A DNA stretch of 64,000 bases from Tsukamurella sp. PLM1 (GTDB lineage Bacteria; Actinomycetota; Actinomycetes; Mycobacteriales; Mycobacteriaceae): positions 2,418,001 to 2,482,000 of the forward strand of contig NZ_AP025688.1 of assembly GCF_023168325.1 (NCBI RefSeq). The letters are read 5' to 3'. Both the position numbers and the translations under genes were made by a program. Below the pieces are notes generated by a model. That model was not told the DNA's origin. It saw nothing but the letters and a program-made list of their open reading frames with translations, and did no database searches. This document shows, piece by piece, positions 28,527 through 40,887 of this stretch. Numbering within the stretch: the stretch's first letter is position 1; every line of letters begins with the position of its first letter.

Positions 28527-29907
28527 CCGTGATCCGCAGATCCGTAAGACGCCATATCACGGCCGCGGGCGGCCTGGTCGCCGCAACGGCGCTGCTCGCC
28601 GGCTGCTCCGGCGCAGGTGTGTTCACCGACGGGGGCGATTCCGCCGTCACCGTCGCGATGGTGTCGAACTCGCAGATGACGGACGCGGTGGGCCTGGCCC
28701 CCGAGTTCGAACGCGCCAACCCCGGCGTGAAACTCAAGTTCGTCACGCTCTCGGAGAACGAGGCGCGCGCCAAGATCACCGCCTCGGTCTCCACCGGCGG
28801 CGGCGAGTTCGACGTGGTGATGATCAGCAACTACGAGACCCGGATGTGGGCACAGAACGGCTGGCTCACCGACCTGTCCACCTTCATGGACCGTGACCCG
28901 TCGTACGACCCGGGCGATTTCATTCCCACGCTGCGTGAGGCGCTCTCGTACCAGGGCCGGATGTACTCCGTCCCGTTCTACGGCGAGTCGTCCTTCCTCA
29001 TGTACAACAAGCAGATGTTCGCGCAGGCGGGCATCAGCCTGCCCGCGGAGCCGACGTGGCCGAGGTCGCCGAGGCGGCCCGCAAGCTGCACTCGCGCGAC
29101 GTCGCGGGAATCTGCCTGCGCGGCAAGCCCGGGTGGGGCGAGGTGCTGGCCCCGCTCAACACGGTGATCAACGCCTTCGGCGGCCGCTGGTTCGACGAGC
29201 AGTGGAACCCGCAGTTCGACTCCCCCGAAGTGCGCGACGCGGTGAAGTTCTACGTCGACACGGTGCGGGACTACGGCGAGGCGGGCGCCGCGTCGACCGG
29301 CTTCCAGGAATGCGGAAACCTGTTGGCGCAGGGGCAGGCCGCGATGTGGTACGACTCCACCGCCGCCGTCTCCTCACTGGAGAGCCCCGAGACCTCGAAG
29401 ATCGCCGGGCAGGTCGGCTACCTCCCCGCGCCGAAGATGGCCAAGTCCGGCAACGGCTGGCTCTACACCTGGTCGCTCGGCATTCCGGCGAAGAGCGAAC
29501 GGGCCTCGGACGCGTGGAAGTTCGTCTCCTGGATGACGAGCAAGCAGTACATCGCGCACGTCGCCGACGAGCTGGGACCGAGCCGGGTCCCGCCGGGCAG
29601 CAGGCTCTCGACCTACGAGCTGCCCGCCTACAAGGAGCTGTCGTCGACCTTCGCCCAGCAGACGCTCGACTCGATGCTCGCGGCCGATCAGTCGAAACCC
29701 ACGCTGAAGCCGGTGCCGTACACCGGCATCCAGTTCCTCGCCATCCCCGAGTTCCAGGACCTCGGCACGCGGGTCAGCCAGCAGATCAGCGCCGCGATCG
29801 CCGGGCAGATCTCCGTCGACGACGCGCTGGCCCAGTCGCAGAAGTATGCCGAGGTGGTCGGGAAGAGCTACCGCGAGAGCCAGGACCGGACGGGAGCAGC
29901 ACGATGA
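28523..29907 (+). CDS. Polyol/sugar ABC transporter substrate-binding lipoprotein (one frame break)
   Basis: A family 1 extracellular solute-binding protein of about 461 residues. It begins with a lipoprotein signal (RRHITAAGGLVAATALLAGC; lipobox LLAGC), then VTVAMVSNSQMTDAVGLAPE, VSTGGGEFDVVMISNYETRM, and the domain typical of mannitol/sorbitol binders (SmoE-like): FIPTLREALSYQGRMYSVPF, FGGRWFDEQWNPQFDSPEVR, and GYLPAPKMAKSGNGWLYTWS. The frame breaks at GG 29058-29059; one G gives PTWAEVAEAARKL. Overlaps the regulator by 4 bp and the first permease by 4 bp, so the whole set is one operon. Confidence 0.93.
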
Positions 29908-30850
29908 CCACGACCAGTTCGCCGACTGCACAAGGGTCGGCCACCCCCTGCGCTCCAAGCGCGACCGGATCACCCGCGCCGAGGCGTGGCGGCGACGCGG
30001 GCCGCTGCTGCCCGCGCTGATCTTCATGGTCGTCGTCACGCAGATCCCGTTCCTGGTGACGCTGTACTACTCCACGCAGTCGTGGAACCTGGTGCGACCC
30101 GGATCGCGGAAGTTCAACTGGCTGGGCAATTACGTCGAGGTCTTCCGGGACACCCAGTTCTGGACGGTCACGCTCAACACCGTGCTGCTCATCGTCGGCA
30201 CCGTCGTGCTGTCCGTGATCCTCGGCCTGATCCTCGCGCTGCTGCTGGACCGGAAGTTCCTGGGACGCGGAGTGGTTCGCACGCTGCTCATCACCCCGTT
30301 CCTGGTCACACCCGTCGCGGCCGCGCTGCTGTGGAAGACGAGCCTGCTCTCCCCCACCAACGGACTGCTCGCGTGGGTGCTCAGTCCGCTCGGCATCCAC
30401 GTCGACTGGCTCAGCGAGTACCCGCTCGCCTCCGTCGTCGCCGAGCTCGTCTGGCAGTGGACCCCGTTCATGATGCTGCTCATCCTCGCGGGCCTGCAGT
30501 CCATGCCCCGGGACGTGCAGGAGGCCGCGCGGGTCGACGGTGCCACCAGCGTGCGGCTGTTCCGCGAGCTCACGCTGCCGCACCTGCGGCGCTTCATCGA
30601 GCTGGGCGCGGTCCTGGGCGCGATCTACCTGGTGAACACCTTCGACGCGGTCTACATGATGACCTCGGGCGGGCCGGGCGTCGCCAGCTCCAACCTGCCC
30701 TTCTACATCTATCAGCGTGCCTTCCTCGGCTTCGACATCGGCCAGGCCGCGGCCATGGGCGTCGTCACCGTGATCGGCACGATCGTCGTCGCGACGCTCG
30801 CGATCCGCCTGATCTTCAAGAGCTTCGGCGCCGGAGAGGAAGCAGCCTGA
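29904..30850 (+). CDS. Polyol ABC transporter permease 1 (one frame break near start)
   Basis: A MalF-type inner-membrane permease of about 315 residues and six helices. ATG 29904 (MTTTSSPTAQGSATP) overlaps the binding-protein stop (ATGA); one added C in CCCCC 29944-29948 joins it to LRSKRDRITRAEAWRRRGPL and the first helix LLPALIFMVVVTQIPFLVTL. The EAA cytoplasmic loop contacting the ATPase is visible as DVQEAARVDGATSVRLFREL. Its stop shares a base with the next ATG (TGATG). Confidence 0.92.
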
Positions 30851-31689
30851 TGTCCACCACCATCGTTCCCCGTCGCCGGCGGGATCCCAAGGGCGGGGCG
30901 CTCACCGCGCTCACCTGGATCATCGCGATCGGTTTCTTCTTCCCCGTGCTCTGGATGGTGCTCACGGCGTTCAAGCAGGAGAGCGACGCGGCGACGCGGC
31001 CGCCGACCCTGTTCTTCGTGCCCACCCTGGATCAGTTCACGGCCGTCTTCGACTCCGGCATCGCAGTCCCCCTGCTCAATTCCGTGTTCGCGACGGTCGT
31101 CTCGACCACGCTCGTGCTGGTGCTCGGGGTGCCGGCGGCGTTCGCCCTCTCGCTCCGGCCGGTCCGCAAGACGCAGGACGCGCTGTTCTTCTTCATCAGC
31201 ACCAAGATGCTGCCGATCGTGGCGGCGATCATCCCGCTGTACGTGATCGTCGGGCGGATCGGGATGCTCGACAACATCTGGACGCTGGTGATCCTCTACA
31301 CGGCGATGAACCTGCCGATCGCCGTGTGGATGATGCGATCGTTCTTCCTCGAGGTCCCCAGCGAGTTGCTCGAGGCCGCGGGCATGGACGGCGCGGGTCT
31401 GTGGACGTCGGTCCGCGAGGTGATCCTCCCGATCATCTCCCCCGGCATCGCCGCCACCGCGCTGATCTGCGTCATCTTCTCGTGGAACGAGTTCTTCTTC
31501 GCGGTGAACCTCACCGCGGTCAACGCCCAGACCATGCCGGTGGCCCTCACCGGGTTCATGTCCGGGCAGGGCCTGTTCTGGGCCAAGCTGTCCGCCGCCT
31601 CCGTGCTGGCCGCCCTCCCCGTGGTCATCTGCGGGTGGATCGCCCAGAACAAGCTGGTCCGCGGCCTGTCCTTCGGCGCCATCAAGTAG
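30850..31689 (+). CDS. Polyol ABC transporter permease 2
   Basis: A MalG-type permease of 279 residues with six hydrophobic segments, beginning at ALTWIIAIGFFFPVLWMVLT. The EAA loop reads ELLEAAGMDGAGLWTSVREV and the C-terminus AQNKLVRGLSFGAIK is typical. Translationally coupled to permease 1 (TGATG) and 42 bp before the ATPase gene. Confidence 0.95.
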   Translation: MSTTIVPRRRRDPKGGALTALTWIIAIGFFFPVLWMVLTAFKQESDAATRPPTLFFVPTLDQFTAVFDSGIAVPLLNSVFATVVSTTLVLVLGVPAAFALSLRPVRKTQDALFFFISTKMLPIVAAIIPLYVIVGRIGMLDNIWTLVILYTAMNLPIAVWMMRSFFLEVPSELLEAAGMDGAGLWTSVREVILPIISPGIAATALICVIFSWNEFFFAVNLTAVNAQTMPVALTGFMSGQGLFWAKLSAASVLAALPVVICGWIAQNKLVRGLSFGAIK

Positions 31690-31731
31690 CCGCAACCCCT
31701 TCGACCCCTCGCACAGTCCCAGGAGGACCCC

Positions 31732-32838
<1,107 letters not shown>

Positions 32839-32850
32839 GAGTCCGGAAAC

Positions 32851-32888
32851 GGAACGCCCCGCACCCTCGAGAGGGTGCGGGGCGTTCC
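32851..32888. terminator. Bidirectional terminator between the ABC operon and rpsA
   Basis: A perfect 17-bp stem: GGAACGCCCCGCACCCT, loop CGAG, AGGGTGCGGGGCGTTCC. It lies between convergent ends 13 and 21 bp away and can terminate both transcripts. Confidence 0.88.
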
Positions 32889-32908
32889 CGGCTGAGCGGT
32901 GAAGCGGA

Positions 32909-34387
32909 TCAGGCGTTGCCCGACAGCTTCTCGCGGAGAGCGGCGAGCTGCGCATCGCTGGCCAGCGAACCGCCGGTGCTCTGCGGAGCGTCGTTGCCGC
33001 CACGGTCGGCGGACTCGCTCGAGTAGTTCGCGCCACCCGCGGCGGGACCGCCGGCAGCGGCCTCGGCGGCCTCGTCGGCGGCGAACTTCTCCATCTGCGC
33101 GGTGTGCATCTTGTGGCGACGCTCCGCCTCGGCGTAGCGACCCTCCCACTCCTCGCGCTGCTTGTCGAAGCCCTCGAGCCACTCGTTGGTCTCGGGATCG
33201 AAGCCCTCGGGGAAGATGTACTCGCCGTTCTCGTCGTAGCTGTCGGCCATGCCGTACTTCGACGGGTCGAACTCCTCGGTGTAGTCCTCGTTGGCCTGCT
33301 TGAGGCTCAGCGAGATACGCCGACGCTCGAGATCGATGTCGATGACCTTGACCATCGCATCGTCGCCGACCGAGACGACCTGGTCCGGGACCTCGACGTG
33401 GCGCTCGGCCAGCTCCGAGATGTGGACGAGGCCCTCGATGCCCTCCTCGACGCGCACGAACGCGCCGAACGGGACGAGCTTGGTGACCTTGCCGGGCACG
33501 ATCTGGCCGATGGCGTGGGTCCGGGCGAACTGGCGCCACGGATCCTCCTGGGTCGCCTTGAGCGACAGCGAGACACGCTCGCGGTCCAGGTCGACGTCGA
33601 GGACCTCGACGGTGACCTCGTCGCCCACGGTGACCACCTCGGACGGGTGATCGATGTGCTTCCAGGACAGCTCGGAGACGTGCACCAGGCCGTCGACGCC
33701 GCCCAGGTCCACGAAGGCACCGAAGTTGACGATGGAGGACACGACGCCCTTGCGGACCTGGCCCTTCTGCAGCTGGTGCAGGAACTCGCTGCGGACCTCG
33801 GACTGGGTCTGCTCGAGCCACGCACGGCGCGACAGGACCACGTTGTTGCGGTTCTTGTCGAGCTCGATGATCTTCGCCTCGATCTCCTTGCCGATGTACG
33901 GCTGGAGGTCGCGCACGCGACGCATCTCGACCAGCGAGGCCGGGAGGAAGCCGCGGAGGCCGATGTCCAGGATGAGACCACCCTTGACCACCTCGATGAC
34001 GGTGCCCTTGACGGCCTCGTCCTTCTCCTTGAGCTCCTCGATCGTGCCCCAGGCGCGCTCGTACTGCGCACGCTTCTTGGACAGGATCAGGCGGCCTTCC
34101 TTGTCCTCCTTGGTGAGGACGAGGGCCTCGACCGCGTCGCCGACGTTGACGACCTCGGACGGGTCGACGTCGTGCTTGATGCTCAGCTCGCGGGAGGGGA
34201 TGACGCCTTCGGTCTTGTAACCGATGTCGAGGAGGACCTCGTCACGGTCGACCTTGACGATGGTGCCCTCGACGATGTCGCCATCGTTGAAGTACTTGAT
34301 CGTCGCGTCGATCGCAGCGAGGAAGTCCTCCGCGGTGCCGATGTCGTTGACGGCGACCTGCGGGGACGTAACAGTAGTGGTGGGCAT
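32909..34387 (-). CDS. rpsA: 30S ribosomal protein S1
   Basis: S1 recruits mRNA to the 30S subunit. The 492-residue protein has four S1 RNA-binding repeats (GDIVEGTIVKVDRDEVLLDI; VKGTVIEVVKGGLILDIGLR; RKGVVSSIVNFGAFVDLGGV; VPGKVTKLVPFGAFVRVEEG) and an Ala/Gly-rich acidic tail ending AALREKLSGNA, as in mycobacteria. ATG 34387 (MPTTTVTSPQVAVNDIGTAE) is the family start; an in-frame ATG at 34450 is less likely. Intact, in contrast to its neighbours. Confidence 0.98.
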   Translation of the reverse strand: MPTTTVTSPQVAVNDIGTAEDFLAAIDATIKYFNDGDIVEGTIVKVDRDEVLLDIGYKTEGVIPSRELSIKHDVDPSEVVNVGDAVEALVLTKEDKEGRLILSKKRAQYERAWGTIEELKEKDEAVKGTVIEVVKGGLILDIGLRGFLPASLVEMRRVRDLQPYIGKEIEAKIIELDKNRNNVVLSRRAWLEQTQSEVRSEFLHQLQKGQVRKGVVSSIVNFGAFVDLGGVDGLVHVSELSWKHIDHPSEVVTVGDEVTVEVLDVDLDRERVSLSLKATQEDPWRQFARTHAIGQIVPGKVTKLVPFGAFVRVEEGIEGLVHISELAERHVEVPDQVVSVGDDAMVKVIDIDLERRRISLSLKQANEDYTEEFDPSKYGMADSYDENGEYIFPEGFDPETNEWLEGFDKQREEWEGRYAEAERRHKMHTAQMEKFAADEAAEAAAGGPAAGGANYSSESADRGGNDAPQSTGGSLASDAQLAALREKLSGNA

Positions 34388-34477
34388 TGGGTAAGTTGCT
34401 CCGGACAAGGTGCTCGTAGTTGGGTCGAAATCGCGCACGCATGGGCACACGCGTGTCCCAGGCTACTCCACGCCCCG

Positions 34478-36393
34478 CTAGCTGGGCAAACCGCCCCATT
34501 CGGTTTCCTCGAGAGCAACGATCAGCGTCGCCGCCCGCAACCACGCCTCGGGCCTTCCGGCTGCGGCGACGTCCGCGACATCGCCGGCCGCGGTCGCGAA
34601 TCCGGCGGCGCGCAGTGCCGCCGACGCATCTCCCAGCCGCTGCCGCCGTGCCGCTGTCATCGCGTCCAGGCCCACGTGGGCGACCTCCGCCAGCACCTCG
34701 AACACCGCACGGCACACCCCGCCGTCGTATGGCCCACCCACCGGTCCGACTCTCTCGTCGGCGGCATCGTCGGCAAGGTCGAGTACGAAGGTGCCCACCG
34801 GCGTCCGGACCGCCACCGGATCGACGCACACCGTCCCGCCCCGCACGAGGGCGAATCCAGCGACCTGCAGTGACATCCCGTCGGTCGCTGCCGCTGCGAG
34901 CGCCGCGAGCGCGCCGGGCACCTCCGCGCGGTGCTCGCGCTCGATCACCACCGCGGCGCCGGTGCGATCGTAGGCCTCCACCGTCAGCACCTGTGCCCCG
35001 GGCGAGTACCGCACCGAGCGGGCGGTCAGGCCGCGGAGAACGACCAGGCCGTCCGCCGCGAGTCGTGCGCGGAGCAGCGGCATCGGCCGGGTCCGCAAGT
35101 GCTCGCGGAGGGCAACCGCATCGTCGAAGGCGAGTCCGGTGGGCAGCCGATCCCAGCCGTCGCCGACGGGGAGAACGGAGGCGGCCCCACTCGCCCCCGG
35201 CCGAACCGGACCCGCCCGTTAGGGGCGCGACTCAGCGATTGCGAGACCACGCTCGAGGCAGCGAGCGTGCTCAGCGCAGTGCCACCGAGGCGCCGCTGGG
35301 CGAGGTCGGACCCACGCAACGGCGCGTCGTCCGGTGAGGTCCAGCGCTGACCGGCCACGAGCACCCCGTCGCGGTGCGCGAGGAACACCTCGACCATGGC
35401 GGATCTACCAGTGGCACGCACGCGGGCACCGAGCCCGATCAGCGTCGCGGTCCGCAGGCGGGTGTCCCCCGCTGTATCGGCGCCGACGATCCGCGCGATC
35501 ACAGCCCCGGGCACGGTCGCAGCGCGGAGGCGGGCCCACAGCTCCGCCAGCAGGCCCGCGGCGCGCAGCGGATCGTGCACGGCCGAACGATCGGCGTAGG
35601 CCCGCCACTGGTCGACGATGTCGTCGCACACGTCGGCGAGCCATACCCGGCCCTCAACGCGGGCTTGCGCCGCGGCGGCGGCCACCGCCGCCACGAGCAC
35701 CGGGTCGGCATCCGCGCAACCGCTCCGCAGGAGCCGTTCGGCGAGGCCGTCGAGCCGCGGCGGCGGGGTGAACGACGCGGTCGCCGCGGTGCCGGCGGTC
35801 AGACGCACCTCGACCCGGTCACCGGCGGCGGCCGCGGCACCGTCCGCCTCCCGGAACGACCAGACCGCGAGGCACGCCAGATGTGGCACGTCGTCGGCGA
35901 CGGCGTCGCGCAGCACGAGCCCGGGGTCGCCGGCGGACAGGAAGATCACCGTCGCCGTCGGCAGGACGACGCTCGGCCGGGCTCCGCGCCGAACGACGGC
36001 GTCGATGCCGGACCGTCGCACCGTCGCGGCCCGGCGCACCGCCCTCTCCCCGAAGCGGGCCCGCAGGGCATCGTCGTCGAACGTCGCGGGCGACCACGGT
36101 TGCGTCGGAGGCGCCGGCTGCTCGGCACCCTCGGCCCGTGCCGCCAGCACCAGCATGACCACGTGCCGGCACACCCCACTCGCCCCGCAGGTGCAGCGCG
36201 CAGCGTCGATCCCCGCTGGCGGGAGGACCGTCCGCACGTCCCCGAACTCCCCGACGAGCGCACCGTCGGCTTCCTCAGCACGCCCGGTGAGCGCGCCGGC
36301 GGCGAGTTCCTTCACCGCCCGCTTCACCAGGCCGCGATTGGTCAGGGCCGCGAGAGTCTCCTCGGTGAGCGGCGCGAGATCGGGGCGGCCCAT
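34478..36393 (-). CDS. SWIM zinc-finger protein of the MoxR/VWA operon (one frame break)
   Basis: A protein of about 638 residues, last gene of a five-gene operon. The N-terminus (PLTEETLAALTNRGLVKRAV) leads to a SWIM finger C-x-C-x5-C-x-H in RCTCGASGVCRHVVMLVLAA. The remaining 500 residues are Ala-rich, mostly helical and unassigned. The frame breaks near 35195-35202; one G restores PGASGAASVLPVGDGWDRLP, TGLAFDDAVALREHLRTRPM and onward to the stop at 34478. ATG 36393 shares a base with the stop of the VWA gene (TGATG). Confidence 0.8.
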
Positions 36394-37529
36394 CAGGACG
36401 CCGCCCCCGGCGGCCGCCCGGCCAGGCACTCCGCCACGAAGAGTGCCAGGTGGGAGGGCGTCATTGCGCCCACGTGCGCGCCCAGATCGGCCAGCCGCTG
36501 GGCGAGCTCGCGGTCGTACGCGGGTGCCGCGTCGGCGTCGAGTGCGGGGAGCACGAGCACCACGGTGCCCTGCGCGACGAGCTCCCCCACGGTCCGCAGC
36601 AGCATGTAGGAGCTGCCGCCCTCGTACAGATCGCTGATCAGCACCACGATGGACCGGCGCGGCTCGGTGACCAGCGAGGCGCCGTGGGCCACGGCCCGGG
36701 CGATGTCGGTGCCCCCGCCGAGCTGCACCCGCATCAGCAGTTCCACGGGATCGGTCACGTCATCGGTGAGGTCGACCACGGCGGTGTCGAAGGCCACGAG
36801 GTGCGGCCGCACGCCGGGCATCGACCACAGGCACGCGGCGGTCACCGCGGCGTGGATCACCGAATCGACCATGGACCCGGACTGATCGACCAGCAGCACC
36901 ACCTGCCACGACTGCAGGTGCCGGGTGGTGCGCTCCCCGAACACGGGGCGCTGGATCGGGAGGGCACCGGTGGCGGGGTCGTAGTGCCGCAGGTTCCGCG
37001 CGATCGTCGATCGCCAGTCGAAGTCGGCTGCCCGGCCGGTCCGGGCGCGGCGCGGCGAGGTGGTGCCGTGGAAGCTCGCCCGCAGCTCCGGCCGCAGGCG
37101 TTCCAGGAGTTCGGACACGACCTGCTCGACGATGCGGCGGGCCGCGGTGAGCACGTCGGGGTTCATCAGGTGCTTGGTGCGCAGCACGGCCCGCAGCAGG
37201 GCCCGGCTCGGTTCGGCCCGCTGCAGCGCCGCGGAATCGGTGAGGATGTCGACGATCTCGAAGCGCTCGATGGCATCGCGCTGCAGCCGCTCCACCGTCT
37301 CCCGCGGGAACAGTGTCGCGATGTCGTCGAGCCAGGTCACGGGGTCCACGGTGGAGCTGCCCCGGCCGCCGGAGCGGCGCACGCCGCGGCGCTCCCGGTC
37401 GGGGTCGGTGCCGTACAGCCAGTCGATCGCGGCGTCGCGAGCACGGTCGACGTCGGACAGGTCCGCGCAGGCATCCGCGGGCTCGCCGAGCACCAGGCGC
37501 CAGCGGGTCAGGGTCTGCTCGTCGCTCAT
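36393..37529 (-). CDS. VWA-domain (CoxE-like) protein
   Basis: A 378-residue cytosolic protein. The N-terminal half is helical (LDDIATLFPRETVERLQRDA). The von Willebrand factor A domain starts around residue 200 with the MIDAS motif D-x-S-x-S in VVLLVDQSGSMVDSVIHAAV, plus conserved T in QLGGGTDIARAVAHGASLVT and D in VVLISDLYEGGSSYMLLRTV, so metal-dependent ligand binding is likely. VWA proteins work with MoxR AAA ATPases as chaperone pairs; the partner is encoded two genes upstream. Its start overlaps the DUF5682 stop by 4 bp (ATGA). Confidence 0.9.
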   Translation of the reverse strand: MSDEQTLTRWRLVLGEPADACADLSDVDRARDAAIDWLYGTDPDRERRGVRRSGGRGSSTVDPVTWLDDIATLFPRETVERLQRDAIERFEIVDILTDSAALQRAEPSRALLRAVLRTKHLMNPDVLTAARRIVEQVVSELLERLRPELRASFHGTTSPRRARTGRAADFDWRSTIARNLRHYDPATGALPIQRPVFGERTTRHLQSWQVVLLVDQSGSMVDSVIHAAVTAACLWSMPGVRPHLVAFDTAVVDLTDDVTDPVELLMRVQLGGGTDIARAVAHGASLVTEPRRSIVVLISDLYEGGSSYMLLRTVGELVAQGTVVLVLPALDADAAPAYDRELAQRLADLGAHVGAMTPSHLALFVAECLAGRPPGAAS

Positions 37530-39803
37530 CGCAGGCCGTCCGCGTCCAGTTCGGCGACGATGCGGGCCTCCTGCTGGGCGGCGTGCGCGGCGGCGACCGG
37601 GTCCGACTGTGCGCGCAGCAACTCACGGGCCGTGTGGCGGTCGGGGCGATGTCCGCGCACCGCGAGCACCGTCTGGGCGATGCGTTCCCGTTCGCGAGGC
37701 GGGAAGTGTTCGAAGGCCTCCCGCAACGCGGGCAGCGCGCGGAGGAACTCGTCGTGGGTCATGTCTGCGAGCTCGCCGTCGATGGCGCGCAGCAGATCCT
37801 GATCGTCGAGCGCCTCCTGCCTGGCCACTGTGAACAGTCCCGTCAGCCAGTCGCCGAGACCGTCGGGGCCGGGGCGCCTGGCGGTCGTGGTGGTCGCGTC
37901 GACGGTGCCGAGTGACCAGCCGAGGCCTGTGCACGCGCCGCGCACGAGCGGGGCGCGGAACTCACGGCGAGCGCTGCCACATCGCCGATCAGGTCGGTCC
38001 GGTCGGCGCGGTCGCCGTGGCGGGCGAGGTCGCGGATCAGCACGACTGCCTCGCCCGCTCCCTCGGGAGCCCGACCGCCGTGCACGGTGTCGTAAAGCAG
38101 GTCCGCGGCGTGATCGGCGGCCGCCGCCGCCAGGGCCAGCAACGCGGTCTCGTGGGCCGCGGCGAACGCCTCCCCGTGCCGCCACAGGGCCAACGCGGTG
38201 CGGCCCACCCGGGCGAGACCGGCCAGGTCGTGCGCACTGTCGATGAGACCTGTGGCGCCGCCGAGTACGTCCGCCACGAGGTCGCCGAGCGCGCACAGCA
38301 GCGCATCGAACAGCACACCCGCGAGCGCCGCGAGGTCGGCGTCGTGCAGCCGGTCACGCAGGACGAACGCCGCCGCCTCCGCCGGTCCGGGACCGTGTGC
38401 GCCGGCCTCGATGAGGGCGGGTCGCCAGTCGTCGCCGCGCCGCAGGGTCCATCGCTCGGCGAGCCGCACGTGAGTGACCGAGCCGAGGCCGTCGTCGAGA
38501 CGCGGGCCGGGAATGCCGAGGATGCGCAGGCGGTGCAGGGCCGCGCTGCGGCGTTGATCCCGCGGGTCACCGAGATCGAGGTGGTGCTCGCCGTCCGAGA
38601 GGCCCAGGGCGGCCAGCTCGGCCTCGACGGCGCCCACGAGCGGCGGCGTCGGGGTGTCCGGGTGCAGGCGTCCGACGGCGTCACCGGTGAGTACCTGGAC
38701 CATCGCGGTGATGGCCGGGTGGGCGCCGTCCGCGATCGCGCCGCGCGTGATCCACGGCGGGGGTGCCGGCAGGTCGTCGGCGATGAGCGCCCCCACCAGC
38801 CCGTCGAGCACGTCCGTGCGGCTCGGGGTGCGGTGGCCGCGAAGGTCTGCGAGCCCACGGCTCAGGGTCCCCGCCGCGACGAGGTCGGCCGACGACACCG
38901 GAAGGCCCGCGGTGCGCAGCCGCGCCACGACGCCCCGCACCGCGGCTTCCGCGGCCGATGCGGCATCGCCGCGCCACAGCCAGCGGTAGTACCCCGGCGA
39001 CGGCATCCCCGACTGGTAGCCACCAAACGCGTCGAGCCGTCGGTCGCTGTACGGGATCACGTACGTCCCGCGGCGGGGCGCGCCGCCGTCGGGCTGCTGC
39101 GGGGTGCCGGCACCCGCGGGCGGGTAGGCGGCGAGGCGAGGGGTTCGGACAAACCGCGCAGCAGGGCCGGCCGATGGAATCCGCCGGTCACCACGAACGT
39201 GTCGCCGGGCAACGCCCGTGCCCAACGGATCCATTCGAGCATGTAGCTCTCCCGCTCAGCGTCGGACGGTGACGCGGCGGTGTTGCCGCGCAGTGCCTCG
39301 AAGTAGCCGTCGAGCCGCTCGCGCAGAGCCTCGGTCGTCATCCTCTCCGCGGGCAGTTCCACGAGATGGTCCCACAGCGCGTCCACGGAATCGACGGCGA
39401 ACGCGGCGCACAGCCGGTCCATCGCCGCGGCGTACCGACGTTCGGCGTCGCCGTAGCGGTTGGCACGGCCGTCGAACGCGGGGTGCCAAGCCGGCAGGTC
39501 GATGAAGATCGTCTCCGCCCCCACCTGTTTCGCCGCGTGCAGCGCGACCCACTCCGGCGAGTGCTCGCAGAACGGCGCGTAGGAGGCGACGGAACGCTCG
39601 TCGGTGCGAAGGTAGCTGTAGAGCGCGACCGGCGGCGTGTGGCCGAGCAGCAGTTCGCCGATTCGATCGGTGAAGTCGGCGGGTCCCTCGATCAGGACGC
39701 GCGCGGGGCGGCCCTCGAGGATCGAATCACGGACCGATCGGGCGCACGCGGGGCTGTGGTGGCGCACGCCCAGTAGGCGCACGGCCCCATCCGCCGCAGG
39801 CAT
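37526..39803 (-). CDS. DUF5682-like large protein (two frame breaks)
   Basis: A protein of about 759 residues beginning MPAADGAVRLLGVRHHSPAC, with ARVLIEGPADFTDRIGELLL and SYAPFCEHSPEWVALHAAKQ, a pattern I associate with DUF5682 (TraB/PrgY/ChaN-like N-terminal region). Two His residues in RHHSP and the Glu in IEGP could form a metal site. The C-terminal half is helical and Ala/Asp-rich. Single-base breaks at GGGG 39140-39143 (giving EPPRLAAYPPAGAG) and near 37961-37963 (giving VEFRAPLVRGACTGLGWSLG). It lies between the MoxR and VWA genes, 2 bp after the former. Function unknown. Confidence 0.72.
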
Positions 39804-39805
39804 GT

Positions 39806-40887
39806 TCAGCCCTCCGGCAGGCGGTGCCGCTCGGCGTGCAGGCGGGCCCACACGTCGCCGGTGCGTGCCGACAGGCCGTCGAGGTAGCGGCGGATCTTCA
39901 CCACGTCGTCGGCGTTGTCCTTCGCTGCGGTGCCGGCGAGGGCCGCCACGAGATCGGCGGCGTCACCGGGGCGTTCGTGCAGGTACCAGCCGCTCACCCC
40001 GATGGCATGGCCGACGGTGATCGCTTCCGCCGTGCTCATGGTGGCGCGGGGCGCGTCGACGGCGCGCCCCTCGGCGGTTCGGCCCTCGCGCAGTTCCCGG
40101 AACAGCGTGACCAGGGCGCCGGTGAGGTCGGGCTCGGGGTCGACGGGCACTCCCGACTCGCGCAGCAGTGTCGTCACCTCGGACCGCACCAGGGCCAACT
40201 CGGTGTCGAAGTTCCGGATCGGGAACACGGTCTCGAAGTTGAAGCGGCGCTTGAGCGCGGCGCTCATCTCGTTGACCCCCCGATCGCGGGTGTTGGCGGT
40301 GGCGATCACGTTGAAGCCGGGACGGGCGAAGAACTGTCCGGCCGCGCCGAGCTCGGGCACGGCGAGAACCCGATCGGACAGCACGGACAGCAGCGTGTCC
40401 TGCACCTCGGGGCGCAGCGGGTGATCTCCTCGAACCGCACGAGCCGCCCCTCGCGCATCGCCGTGAGCAGCGGTGCGGGCACGAGCGATGCCTCGCTGGG
40501 CCCCTCGCTGAGTAGCAGCGCGTAGTTCCAGCCGTAACGGATCTGGTCCTCGGTCGTGGCCGCGCTGCCCTGGACGGTGAGCGTGGAGGCGCCGCTCACG
40601 GCGGCGGAGATCAGCTCCGAGAGCAGCGATTTCGCGGTCCCCGGATCGCCGATCAGCATGAGGCCACGGCCGGTGGCCAGGGTCACCAGGGCACGTTCGA
40701 TGAGGGCGATATCGCCCACGAACTTGCGGGTGATGCCGGCACCGTCGCCGACGATGAACGTGCGGGCGGCGCGCAGGCTCAGCGCCCAGCCCGGCGGGCG
40801 CTGCGCGGTGTCCCCCGCCGCGAGCTCCGCCAGTTCGGCGGCGTACCGCACCTCGGCGGGTGGGCGCTGCACCTGCTCGTGGGTCAC
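39806..40887 (-). CDS. MoxR-type AAA+ ATPase (one frame break)
   Basis: A MoxR-like AAA ATPase of about 360 residues. Walker A is [20 protein letters not shown], Walker B VRFEEITR, sensor region [20 protein letters not shown], arginine-finger area [20 protein letters not shown]. The frame breaks near 40418; one G gives [20 protein letters not shown]. MoxR ATPases remodel or activate partner complexes together with VWA proteins, one of which is encoded downstream. Its ATG overlaps the DUF4132 stop (ATGA). Confidence 0.9.
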